Of a stretch of 32,919 nucleotides of DNA, positions 19,154 through 26,733 are shown piece by piece. The notes beneath the pieces were generated by a model. That model was not told the DNA's origin and ran no database searches. It saw nothing but the letters and a program-made list of their open reading frames with translations. Every line of letters starts with the position of its first letter. The stretch's first letter is position 1. The position numbers and the translations under genes are program-made. Origin of the DNA: Verrucomicrobiota bacterium (GTDB lineage: Bacteria > Verrucomicrobiota > Verrucomicrobiia > Opitutales > Opitutaceae). The stretch is from positions 1-32,919 of the forward strand of contig JAFEGX010000081.1 in assembly GCA_018239675.1 (NCBI GenBank), in the 5' to 3' direction.

Positions 19154-19639
19154 ATGGCCTACCTCAACAAAGTCTTCCTCATCGGCAACCTGACGCGCGA
19201 CCCGGAGCTCCGGGTGACGCCGAAGGGCACGGCCATCTGCCAGTTCGGCATTGCGGTCAACCGCCAGTTCAAGGACGAGTCCGGCGCGACACGCGACGAG
19301 ACGACGTTTGTGGACATCGAGGCCTGGGGTAAGCAGGGCGAGCTCGTGTCGAAGTACCTCTCGAAGGGCAGCCTCGCGATGGTCGAGGGCCGGCTGAAAC
19401 TCGACCAGTGGGAGGACAAGACGAGCGGCCAGAAGCGCAGCAAGCTCAAGGTCGTGCTCGACAACGTCCAGTTTCTCTCGACCCGCGGCGGCAGCGGCAG
19501 CGGCGGCGGTGGTGGCGGCGGCGGCGGGGCCTCGTCCGAGGGCATCGACCAAACCACACCCGAGCGGCATTCGCCCCCGTCCCGGGGCGGCGCCAAGCCG
19601 GCCACCCAGGAAAACCTCGATGAGGATGTGCCGTTCTGA
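19154..19639 (+). CDS. ssb: Single-stranded DNA-binding protein
   Basis: This protein coats single-stranded DNA in replication and repair. The 161-residue protein has an OB-fold at about residues 1-112 (MAYLNKVFLIGNLTRDPELR, FVDIEAWGKQGELVSKYLSK, LVEGRLKLDQW-like segment). A Gly/Ser linker with nine glycines in a row (about 118-126) and a disordered tail follow, ending in the acidic tip EDVPF, a variant of the DDIPF partner-binding tip. It is downstream of rpsF and followed by a short repeat-bearing gap and rplI. Confidence 0.96.
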   Translation: MAYLNKVFLIGNLTRDPELRVTPKGTAICQFGIAVNRQFKDESGATRDETTFVDIEAWGKQGELVSKYLSKGSLAMVEGRLKLDQWEDKTSGQKRSKLKVVLDNVQFLSTRGGSGSGGGGGGGGGASSEGIDQTTPERHSPPSRGGAKPATQENLDEDVPF

Positions 19640-19651
19640 AAAAGAAAAACG

Positions 19652-19749
19652 GATGAAACCCGGAAACTAGAAACGGGCGAAGTCCTGAATGCGGATACGG
19701 TGATCCGGTCTCCGCAGACGAATTAAAACCTAAACCTTAACACCTGAAT
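19652..19749. repeat. Two short heptad-like arrays in the ssb-rplI gap
   Basis: The left tract, 19652-19676, has units around GGAAACT/AGAAACG. The right tract, 19722-19749, reads CCTAAAC, CTTAACA and CCTGAAT in exact 7-base steps after an A/T-rich start. The right tract runs to four bases before the rplI ATG, so it occupies the place where a Shine-Dalgarno sequence would be, and none is visible there. Confidence 0.5.
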
Positions 19750-19753
19750 TCCC

Positions 19754-20263
19754 ATGGCCCACAGTGAAATCCTCCTGGTCAAGCCCGTCGACGGCCTCGG
19801 CGGCGAAGGCGACCAAGTCAAAGTCCGCGCCGGTTATGCGCGCAATTACCTCCTGCCCCGCGGCATCGCGGTGCCGGTCACCAACGCGAACCGCAAGCAG
19901 GTCGACGCGCTGAAGAAGCGCCGGGCGATCCGCGAGGCCGAGGAGCTTACCGGCGCCCAGGAGCTCGCCAAGAAGCTCGGCGCCACGTCGCTCGCGTTTG
20001 CCGTCAAGACCGGCGAGGGCGGCAAGATGTTCGGCGCCATCACGGCGGCCGACATCCATGACAAGCTCACCGCGGCGGGCCTCACGATCGACAAGCGCCG
20101 CATCCACCTCCACACGCCGGTCAAGTCGCTTGGCCAGCACACCGTCAAGGTGAAGCTCCACCCGGAAGTTTCCGTCGAGCTCAACTTCGACGTCGTCTCC
20201 GAGAACCCGATCATCCCGGCCGCCGGCGAGGTCGAGGTCAAGGAGCCGAAGGAGAAGAAGTAA
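19754..20263 (+). CDS. rplI: 50S ribosomal protein L9
   Basis: This large-subunit protein stabilises the L1 stalk base. It is 169 residues, slightly longer than the common 148-150. The N-terminal RNA-binding domain is clear (ILLVKPVDGLGGEGDQVKVR, then YARNYLLPRGIAVPVTNANR). A long central helix follows, and the C-terminal domain carries KMFGAITAADIHDKLTAAGL and HTVKVKLHPEVSVELNFDVV. The tail is Lys/Glu-rich. Its leader lacks a visible ribosome binding site and is made of repeat units. A good terminator follows. Confidence 0.95.
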   Translation: MAHSEILLVKPVDGLGGEGDQVKVRAGYARNYLLPRGIAVPVTNANRKQVDALKKRRAIREAEELTGAQELAKKLGATSLAFAVKTGEGGKMFGAITAADIHDKLTAAGLTIDKRRIHLHTPVKSLGQHTVKVKLHPEVSVELNFDVVSENPIIPAAGEVEVKEPKEKK

Positions 20264-20295
20264 CTCTTCCGCGGGAAGCCCGTTTCCCCACGAGG

Positions 20296-20327
20296 GCCGC
20301 GTCCGCCGGGCGCGGCTTTTGTGTTTC
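20296..20327 (+). terminator. Intrinsic terminator after rplI
   Basis: GCCGCGTCC (20296-20304) pairs with GGGCGCGGC (20308-20316; one G-T pair) around a 3-base loop and is followed directly by TTTTGTGTTT. It ends the rplY-to-rplI block. Confidence 0.75.
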
Positions 20328-20356
20328 TGGAGGCGCGTGGACTTCGGGCTTTTTCC

Positions 20357-20379
20357 CGCAAAGAGGCGCAGAGGCGAGG
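20357..20379. repeat. Single arm of 9-base-period repeat (GGCGCAGAA type)
   Basis: The sequence reads CCGCAAAGAGGCGCAGAGGC and matches the arms at 6319, 7683 and 29390. It lies directly beside the left heptad array of the next element, so two families are stacked. No reversed partner was seen. Confidence 0.6.
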
Positions 20380-20386
20380 CCCGGTG

Positions 20387-20606
20387 GAATACCGAATACA
20401 GAATACCGAACATCGAACATCGAACGCCGAACGCCCAACGTCGAAGGATCGAGCGGCAGCTGGTGCCGCAAAGGGTGGGCGGGGTGGCGAACCAAAAAGG
20501 TTGAGTCCCAAATCGCGCAGAGCACCGCTGATCCAGTGTCCCAATGAACATGAACGCTAGAACCCTCTTCGACGTTCGGCGTTCGATGTTCGATGTCCGG
20601 CGTTCG
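20387..20606. repeat. Inverted pair of heptad arrays, CATCGAA/CGCCGAA type
   Basis: The left arm, about 20387-20447, contains CATCGAA, CATCGAA, CGCCGAA, CGCCCAA and CGTCGAA in exact 7-base steps after a looser start. The right arm, 20567-20606, is a close reverse complement (TTCGACG, TTCGGCG, TTCGATG, TTCGATG, TCCGGCG). The unit order also mirrors, so the arms could form a stem of about 38 bases with few mismatches. The spacer is about 120 bases. The pair fills most of the 425-base rplI-dnaB gap, where no gene is supported. Confidence 0.8.
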
Positions 20607-20688
20607 CCCCGGTTTCTCCCGGTGAGTATCTTGTTCAAAAGGCGGCGTTGCTGCGGCGCATGGTCCTCGTCTGACTTCACCGATTGCC

Positions 20689-22080
20689 ATGGCTGAAGAC
20701 ACCGTCATTGCCCCCCGGCGTTTGGAATCGTCCCCGGCTGCGCTCGGCCGCACGCCGCCGCACAGCATCGAAGCGGAGGAGTATCTCCTGTCGTGCTGCC
20801 TGCTCGACGGCTCCGACTCGATTGCCCGCTGCCTGGAGTCGAAGCTGCCGGCCGCGGCATTTTATGCGCCGGCGAACCGCCTGATCTTCGAGAAGCTCGT
20901 GGAGCTCTACCAGAAGAACCCGCCCGTCGATATCGCGGTGCTGGCGGAGGAGCTGAAGACCACGAAGCAGCTGGAGAGCATTGGCGGGTTCGCCTACCTG
21001 ACGCAGATCAGCGGGCGAATTCCGACCACGGCGCAGGCGCAGTACTTCATCGACCGGGTCCGCGAGCTCTACCTGCTGCGCGAGCTGATCAAGGTCGCGA
21101 CCGGCGCGGTCGAGAACTGCTACAACTACCAGGGCGGGCTCGAGGAGTTCATCGACAGGGTTGAGCAGGACATCTTCAAGGTCACGCAGGACCGGGTGAC
21201 GGACGGCGCGAAGCCGATGAAGGACCCGACTCACGAGGCCATGAACGTCATCACGAAAATGATGATGAAAAAGGGCGAGCTTACGGGTGTGCCGTCGGGA
21301 TTCCGCGACCTGGATGCCCTGACCTTTGGCTTCCAGAAGGCGGAAATGATCGTGCTCGCGGCCCGCCCCTCGATGGGCAAGACCTCGCTGGCGCTGAACA
21401 TCGCGGAGGCGGCGGCCATACCGCGGCGGGGTGGGGAGGCAGCGTCGACACTGATCTTCTCGCTTGAGATGAGCTCGCCCCAGCTGGCGCTGCGCATGCT
21501 TTGCGCGCGGGCCAGGGTGAACATGAAGCTCCTGCGCGACGGCCTGCTGTCAAAGAACGGCTCGGAGCAGCAGGAGCTGATCAAGGCAGCCGATGAATTC
21601 TCGAAGTCGCCGATCTTCATCGATGATTCCAGCCATCTGACCATCATGGAGTTGCGGGCCAAGGCCCGCCGAGTTCACGCCCGGCACAAGCTTGGGTTTA
21701 TTGTGGTGGACTATCTCCAGCTGCTGAGTCCCTCGGACCCCCGGGTGCCCCGTGAGCAGCAGGTCGCGGAGGCCTCGCGTGGGTTAAAGGCGCTGGCGAA
21801 GGAACTCAACGTCCCGGTCCTTGTATTAAGTCAGCTCAACCGCTCGTCAGAAAAGGACAACCGCACCCCCCGGCTCTCGGATTTGCGGGAATCCGGCTCC
21901 ATCGAGCAGGATGCCGACGTTGTCCTGATGTTAGCCCGACCCAAAGATGCCGACGAGAAGTTCCAGGTAGCCGCCGACTCGGCCGAGTTAATCGTTGCCA
22001 AGCAACGAAACGGCCCGGTAGGAGAACTGAAGCTCACTTTCCTTCGAGATATCACCCGCTTTGAAAACTTTACTCAGTAA
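20689..22080 (+). CDS. dnaB: Replicative DNA helicase DnaB
   Basis: This hexameric helicase unwinds DNA at the replication fork. The 463-residue protein has the N-terminal scaffold domain (about 20-125, PHSIEAEEYLLSCCLLDGSD), a linker, and the RecA-like domain (about 195-460). The Walker A loop AARPSMGKTS begins near residue 223, Walker B is FIVVDYLQLL, and the motif near the end, DLRESGSIEQDADVVLML, is typical. No intein is present. ATG 20689 lies 82 bases after a heptad array. The stop at 22078-22080 lies inside the bamA reading frame. Confidence 0.96.
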   Translation: MAEDTVIAPRRLESSPAALGRTPPHSIEAEEYLLSCCLLDGSDSIARCLESKLPAAAFYAPANRLIFEKLVELYQKNPPVDIAVLAEELKTTKQLESIGGFAYLTQISGRIPTTAQAQYFIDRVRELYLLRELIKVATGAVENCYNYQGGLEEFIDRVEQDIFKVTQDRVTDGAKPMKDPTHEAMNVITKMMMKKGELTGVPSGFRDLDALTFGFQKAEMIVLAARPSMGKTSLALNIAEAAAIPRRGGEAASTLIFSLEMSSPQLALRMLCARARVNMKLLRDGLLSKNGSEQQELIKAADEFSKSPIFIDDSSHLTIMELRAKARRVHARHKLGFIVVDYLQLLSPSDPRVPREQQVAEASRGLKALAKELNVPVLVLSQLNRSSEKDNRTPRLSDLRESGSIEQDADVVLMLARPKDADEKFQVAADSAELIVAKQRNGPVGELKLTFLRDITRFENFTQ

Positions 22081-24433
22081 CCCGTTGCAACGGGTCGCCG
22101 GCCCTTTTTTTGCATTCCTTCTCCTTCTTGCAGCGGGTGTCACGTCGGTCTGGGCGCAGGACCCAGGCGCCGGCGCTCCCGGCCAGCAGCCGGTGGTGTA
22201 CAAGGTTGGGACGATTTCCGTTAAGTTTATTGGTACTGCGATTGTTAACGAGCAGGTGGTCCGAGCCAACATGCAGCTCCGCGAGGGTGGCGATTACGAC
22301 GGCAGCATGGTCGACCGCGACATTCGCGCGCTCTACAAGACCGGCCTCTTCGAGTTCATCGAGGTCAAGCAGGAGGCGGTGAACGATCACGTCTTCAACT
22401 TGGTGGTGGAGGTGACTCCCAAGTTCCGGGTGCTGGCCGTGAGGTACGAGGGCAACAAGCAGGTGAAGTCCCGCCGGCTGGAGAAAGAGGTCAAGACCAA
22501 GCCCAACACCGCGCTCGACGAACGCCAGGTGAAGGAGGACGCCGAGAAGATCCGGGAGTACTACCAGAAGTCCGGCTACAACCAGGTCTCGGTCAACTAC
22601 ACCATCCAGCGCGACCGCGCCACGAGCTTTGGCACCGTTATTTTCAAGATCAAGGAAGGCAACAAGGTCCGGATCGCCGAGGTCCGCTTTGTCGGCAACC
22701 GGAACATCAAGCCCAAGCGGCTCATCGGCCAGATGGAGACCAAGAAATGGAACTGGTTCTCCTGGCTGACCGACACCGGCCGGTTCAAGGATGACCAGTT
22801 TGAGGACGACCTCGACAAGCTGCGCGACTACTACCGCGAGCAGGGCTACCTCGACATCGAAATCCCGCAGAACAAGGTGCTGTTCACCTACCCGAAGAAG
22901 AACCGCCTCGTGATCACGATCACCGTGGTGGAGGGCCGCCGCTACCGCATCGGCGAGATCCGCGTGACCGGCAGCAAGCTCCATCCCGAGGCCCTGCTGA
23001 AGCGCGTGCTGAAGCAGAAGAGCGGCATGATTTTCGTCCCGTCGAAGATCGACAAGGACAAGGAGCGCATCGAGGAGTTCTACGGCCGCGACGGTTATCT
23101 CGAGACGCAGGTGCACCTGACCCGCAAGGCGAACATCACGACCGGCGACATCGATCTGGTTTACGACGTGAACGAGAGCGCGAAGTACAACGTCGAGTCG
23201 ATCGTGATTCAGGGCAACACGAAGACCAAGAGCACGGTGATCCTGCGCGAGCTGACGCTGGGCCCGGGCGACGTGTTCAGCACGATCCGCATGAAGATCT
23301 CGAAGCTGAAGCTCGAGAACACCCGCTTCTTCGAGGACGTGAGCATCAGCCCGCAGGAGACGAACATCCCCGGCCGCCGCAACATGCGCATCGCGGTGAA
23401 GGAAGGCCGCACGGGCAACCTGACCTTCGGCGCAGGCTTCAGCTCGCTGGAGCGCGCGACGGTCTTCGCGGAGGTCTCCCAGTCGAACTTTGACCTCTTC
23501 AACCGCCGCTCGCTGTTCCAGGGCGACGGCCAGAAGTTCAAGCTCCGCCTGCAGGTCGGCTCGGTTTCGAGCGACCTGCTCCTCTCGTTCGAGGAGCCGT
23601 GGGTCTTCCAGCGGCAGCTCGCAATGGGCTTCAACATCTTCCGCCAGACCGCCGAGTACACGTCGACCTACTACACCGAGCTGATCGCCGGCTTCGAGGT
23701 GTACGCCCGCAAGCGCCTCTTCGAGCTCGTCGAGGGCCGCCTCTCGTACACCTACCAGGTCATCTCCATCCGGGACGTCTCGGCGAACGCCTCGTCCGTC
23801 ATCAGCTCGCTCGCCGGCAGCAACCACGTCTCGAAGGTCGGCTTCTCCGTCCTGCGCGACACCCGCGACAAGATCGTCAACACGACCACGGGCAATTACC
23901 TGAACGTGATCACCGAGCTCGCGGGCGGGCCGTTCGGCGGCGACGACAACTTCTATCGCGTGGAGGTGAAGGGCTCCCAGTTCTTCCCGGTGTTCGACGC
24001 GCAGACCCAGGTGCTGAGCCTGATCGCGCGCGGCGGCATCATTCAGAACTACGGCGACAGCACGCAGGTCGCGTACTACAACAAGTACTATCTGGGCGGC
24101 CCGACCGATCTCCGCGGTTTTGAGTACCACCTCGTGAGCCCGCGCGACCAGTACGGCGAGCCGATTGGCGGCAAGACCTATGGATTCTTCAGCGCGGAGT
24201 ACTCGATGGACATTGTGAGCCCGATCCGCTTCGCGCTGTTCTACGATGCGGGCTTCGTGAATGCCGGCGCGTACGACTTCTCGCCGAAGGAAGTCCACGA
24301 CAACTTCGGCTTCGGCCTGCGCCTCTTCGTGGCGGGCTCCCCGCTCAGCCTAGATTTTGGCATCCCGTTGAACGGCAACAGCCAAGCGAAGAAGGGTAAC
24401 CAATTCAATTTTTCCTTTGGCACCCGGTATTGA
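22061..24433 (+). CDS. bamA: Outer-membrane protein assembly factor BamA
   Basis: This Omp85-family protein folds beta-barrel proteins into the outer membrane. The 790-residue protein carries a signal peptide (hydrophobic PFFAFLLLLAAGV, cleavage expected after VWA at residue 32), about five POTRA domains (residues 50-430, with repeated RALYKTGLFEFIEVKQE-type segments) and a C-terminal 16-strand barrel (about 450-790). LRGFE near residue 684 is the conserved loop-6 motif, and the protein ends in an aromatic strand (FNFSFGTRY). The start is TTG 22061, overlapping dnaB by 20 bases; TTG 22085 is an alternative start. Neither has a clear ribosome binding site. ompH follows after 39 bases. Confidence 0.94.
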   Translation: MKTLLSNPLQRVAGPFFAFLLLLAAGVTSVWAQDPGAGAPGQQPVVYKVGTISVKFIGTAIVNEQVVRANMQLREGGDYDGSMVDRDIRALYKTGLFEFIEVKQEAVNDHVFNLVVEVTPKFRVLAVRYEGNKQVKSRRLEKEVKTKPNTALDERQVKEDAEKIREYYQKSGYNQVSVNYTIQRDRATSFGTVIFKIKEGNKVRIAEVRFVGNRNIKPKRLIGQMETKKWNWFSWLTDTGRFKDDQFEDDLDKLRDYYREQGYLDIEIPQNKVLFTYPKKNRLVITITVVEGRRYRIGEIRVTGSKLHPEALLKRVLKQKSGMIFVPSKIDKDKERIEEFYGRDGYLETQVHLTRKANITTGDIDLVYDVNESAKYNVESIVIQGNTKTKSTVILRELTLGPGDVFSTIRMKISKLKLENTRFFEDVSISPQETNIPGRRNMRIAVKEGRTGNLTFGAGFSSLERATVFAEVSQSNFDLFNRRSLFQGDGQKFKLRLQVGSVSSDLLLSFEEPWVFQRQLAMGFNIFRQTAEYTSTYYTELIAGFEVYARKRLFELVEGRLSYTYQVISIRDVSANASSVISSLAGSNHVSKVGFSVLRDTRDKIVNTTTGNYLNVITELAGGPFGGDDNFYRVEVKGSQFFPVFDAQTQVLSLIARGGIIQNYGDSTQVAYYNKYYLGGPTDLRGFEYHLVSPRDQYGEPIGGKTYGFFSAEYSMDIVSPIRFALFYDAGFVNAGAYDFSPKEVHDNFGFGLRLFVAGSPLSLDFGIPLNGNSQAKKGNQFNFSFGTRY
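22080..22110 (+). other. Palindrome plus T-run at the dnaB-bamA overlap
   Basis: ACCCGTTGCAACGGGT (22080-22095) is a perfect 16-base palindrome, followed after eight bases by seven T residues (22104-22110). It starts at the last base of the dnaB stop and lies inside the signal-peptide codons of bamA. It could be a weak terminator, an attenuator or an operator. The palindrome lacks a loop, so as RNA only a shorter stem would form. Confidence 0.45.
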
Positions 24434-24472
24434 TTCTTCTTAGCTGACCTTTTCCCGCCTCTTTACCCATCC

Positions 24473-25150
24473 ATGAAAAAAACGATCCAATCCCTGTTTG
24501 CCCTGACGGCCTTCGGCGCTGCGGCGCTGGTGTCCCAGGCACAGCCTGCCCCGAAAATCTTGGTTGTCGACATGGCCAAGCTGTACGACACCCACTACAA
24601 GACGGAGGAGCAGAACAACAAGCTGCGCGGCGATGAGCAGAAGGCGCAGGAGGAACTCGACCGCCTCAACAAGGAAGGCAACACGATGGTCGAAAAGTAC
24701 AAGGAGCTGGCCGACCAGGTGAACAACCCGACGGCGACCGCCGAGGCGAAGGCCAAGGCCCAGGCTGAGGCGCAGAAGGTGATGGAGGACATCCGCCGCA
24801 AGCAGAGTGAGGTCCAGAGCTTCCAGCAGAACACCCGCAATTCACTCCAGCAGCGCATCAAGAACTTCCAGGCCCTGATGATTGAGGAAATCAGCAAGAT
24901 CGCCGTGGACATCGCCAAGAAGAAGGGCGGCACGCTGCTCATCGACAAGTCGGGCCCGAGCCTGCTTGGCGTCTCGAACATCATCTACACCGATCCGGGC
25001 TACGACATCACCGACGACGTGCTGGCGGAGATCAACAAGAACCGTCCGGCCACCGTCTCGGCGCCCGTTCCAGCAGCCGCGGCCCCGGCCCCGGCCGACA
25101 CGAGCTCGGATTCGCCGAAGATCACGCTCCCGGGCGTGAAGAAGCCGTAA
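24473..25150 (+). CDS. OmpH/Skp-family periplasmic chaperone
   Basis: This periplasmic holdase delivers unfolded outer-membrane proteins to BamA. The 225-residue protein has a Sec signal peptide (cleavage near SQA, residue 23). The strand PKILVVDMAKLYDTHYKTEE is typical of OmpH, a long coiled coil covers about 50-145 (Glu/Lys/Gln-rich), and the C-terminal strand part has GGTLLIDKSGPSLLGVSNII and DITDDVLAEINK. The Ala/Pro tail (about 195-215) is extra relative to E. coli Skp. bamA followed by ompH and lpxD is the standard order. A strong terminator follows. Confidence 0.92.
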   Translation: MKKTIQSLFALTAFGAAALVSQAQPAPKILVVDMAKLYDTHYKTEEQNNKLRGDEQKAQEELDRLNKEGNTMVEKYKELADQVNNPTATAEAKAKAQAEAQKVMEDIRRKQSEVQSFQQNTRNSLQQRIKNFQALMIEEISKIAVDIAKKKGGTLLIDKSGPSLLGVSNIIYTDPGYDITDDVLAEINKNRPATVSAPVPAAAAPAPADTSSDSPKITLPGVKKP

Positions 25151-25175
25151 CCGGCTGAAATCGGATTTGGATTCT

Positions 25176-25207
25176 GGCCCCGGCTCGCAAGCGCCGGGGC
25201 CTTTTTA
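25176..25207 (+). terminator. Intrinsic terminator after ompH
   Basis: GGCCCCGGC (25176-25184) pairs perfectly with GCCGGGGCC (25193-25201) around an 8-base loop and is followed by TTTTTATTGG. It ends the dnaB-bamA-ompH transcript and separates lpxD from the usual bamA cluster. Confidence 0.9.
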
Positions 25208-25221
25208 TTGGAATACCGGGA

Positions 25222-25569
25222 CAAACACCAAACGCCGAACGTCGAACGCCGAACGTCGAAGGCCAAAGGTGATTTCGGCGGGCGGAATTTTGAAATTGGG
25301 TGGCCGAGCTCGGCGCAGGGCGCTCCGGGAACAAACGATGACAGCCTCCTCACGCCGGCTGCTACGGGAGAATGGGTAGCAGCCGACGTGAGGAGGCTGT
25401 CACGATTCTTAAGGAGAATGCGGCTGGCGCTTCCTGACGGTGATGTGGAGGGAGCATGGGCCCGGTTCGCATATTGCAGATACCCGGTGCCCTGTCGGGA
25501 ATCGGCGTTCGATGATCGCCGATATCCTGTTCCTCTTCGACTTTGGGCGTCCGGAGTCCGACGTTCGGC
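25222..25569. repeat. Inverted pair of heptad arrays around a long hairpin
   Basis: The left arm, 25222-25268, has CACCAAA, CGCCGAA, CGTCGAA, CGCCGAA, CGTCGAA and GGCCAAA in 7-base steps. The right arm, 25535-25569, has the reversed type (TTCGACT, TTGGGCG, TCCGGAG, TCCGACG, TTCGGC). Between the arms lie a separate 27-bp hairpin (25339-25402) and a short one (ATCGGCG 25501-25507 with CGCCGAT 25517-25523). The element fills the 502-base ompH-lpxD gap, where no gene is supported. Confidence 0.75.
25339..25402. repeat. Long near-perfect hairpin (27-bp arms)
   Basis: Bases 25339-25365 pair with 25376-25402 with a single mismatch, around the 10-base loop gggagaatgg. The arm begins TGACAGCCTCCTCACG and ends GGCTGCTAC. 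The sequence shares no motif with the heptad arrays on either side. It has the look of a REP/MITE-like palindromic unit. As it has no T-run it is unlikely to be a simple terminator. Confidence 0.8.
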
Positions 25570-25652
25570 TTGAATCACATTCACCGGCGTTTTCCCGGGA
25601 TCTCCCATTCTGAGGCGTTGCACCCTTGCCCAAAAATCCCACGCTTTCGCCC

Positions 25653-26690
25653 ATGCAGGTTTCGTTCCGGTCCGAGGAAATCGCCGCCATCGTCCAGCCC
25701 AAGCAGGTGAAAGGCACGACGACCGACGTCGTCCACGGCATCGCCTCGCTGGCCGCCGCCGCCCCGGGTGACTTGTCCTTCCTCGGCAACCCGAAGTACC
25801 GCGCCGAGGCCGCCGCCACCCGCGCTTCCGTCGTGCTGCTGCCGCTCGACTATGACGGCGCGCCGCAGCCGAATCAGCAGTTTCTGCTGGTCGAAAACCC
25901 GTCCGCCAGCCTCGCCCGCCTCTGTTCCCGCATCGAGCAGCTGCTTTGGCCGAAGCCCGCCCCGGGCATCCACCCGACCGCCTACGTGGCGCCGTCAGCC
26001 AAGATCGCCTCTTCAGCCACCGTCGGCCCTCTATGCGTGGTTGAATCCGACGCCGTGGTGGGCGAGCGTTCGCATCTCCAAGGCCAGGTCTATGTCGGGC
26101 GCGGTGCGCAAGTCGGCGACGACTGCTGGCTCATGGCCGGCGTCGTGCTGTCGGCCGAGTGCGTGCTGCGAAACCGCGTCCGGCTTCAGTCCGGGGTCAT
26201 CGTGGGGTCCGACGGTTTTGGCTACGAATTTGTAAAGGGCCGCCACGAGAAGGTGCCGCAAGTCGGCATTGTCCTCATCGAGGACGACGTGGAAATCGGC
26301 GCCAACACCACGCTCGACCGGGCCCGATTCAGCCGGACGGTGGTGGGCGAGGGGACCAAAATCGACAACCTCGTCCAGGTGGCCCACAACGTCACCATCG
26401 GCAAGCATGTCATCCTTTGCGCCCAGGTGGGCATATCGGGCAGCGTGACGATCGGGGATTACGCCGTGCTGGGCGGCCAGGCCGGCATTGGCGGCCATAT
26501 CACGGTAGGCAAGGGGGCGAAGGTCGGCGGCCAGTCGGCCGTCACCTTCAACGTCGAGCCCGGCACCTACGTCAACGGCTCGCCCGCGATGTCCTACATG
26601 CTCAGCCAGCGCCTCGAGGTGCTGCACCGGCGCCTGCCCGACCTGTTCAAGCGGGTCGATGAACTCGAGAAATTGGCGGGGAAGACTTAA
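25653..26690 (+). CDS. lpxD: UDP-3-O-acylglucosamine N-acyltransferase LpxD
   Basis: This cytoplasmic trimeric enzyme adds the second acyl chain in lipid A synthesis. The 345-residue protein starts at ATG 25653 ([20 protein letters not shown]); TTG 25626 upstream is weaker. The N-terminal uridine-binding domain includes [20 protein letters not shown], followed by a left-handed beta helix of hexapeptide repeats (about 105-315). The catalytic His245 sits in [12 protein letters not shown], and the C-terminal helix is [15 protein letters not shown]. It indicates a lipopolysaccharide-type outer membrane. prs follows after 43 bases. Confidence 0.95.
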   Translation: MQVSFRSEEIAAIVQPKQVKGTTTDVVHGIASLAAAAPGDLSFLGNPKYRAEAAATRASVVLLPLDYDGAPQPNQQFLLVENPSASLARLCSRIEQLLWPKPAPGIHPTAYVAPSAKIASSATVGPLCVVESDAVVGERSHLQGQVYVGRGAQVGDDCWLMAGVVLSAECVLRNRVRLQSGVIVGSDGFGYEFVKGRHEKVPQVGIVLIEDDVEIGANTTLDRARFSRTVVGEGTKIDNLVQVAHNVTIGKHVILCAQVGISGSVTIGDYAVLGGQAGIGGHITVGKGAKVGGQSAVTFNVEPGTYVNGSPAMSYMLSQRLEVLHRRLPDLFKRVDELEKLAGKT

Positions 26691-26733
26691 AAAAGACTTC
26701 CGCCAAGGGCGGTTCGGCTCCAGCGTCCCGCGC

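Noticed and set aside
20387..20606. CRISPR-like array
   Set aside because: Units are 7 bases, degenerate and without spacers, and there are no cas genes.
22070..24298. 742-codon minus-strand frame opposite bamA
   Set aside because: It is a shadow of the bamA frame with low-complexity Leu/Val/His content and no recognisable motif.
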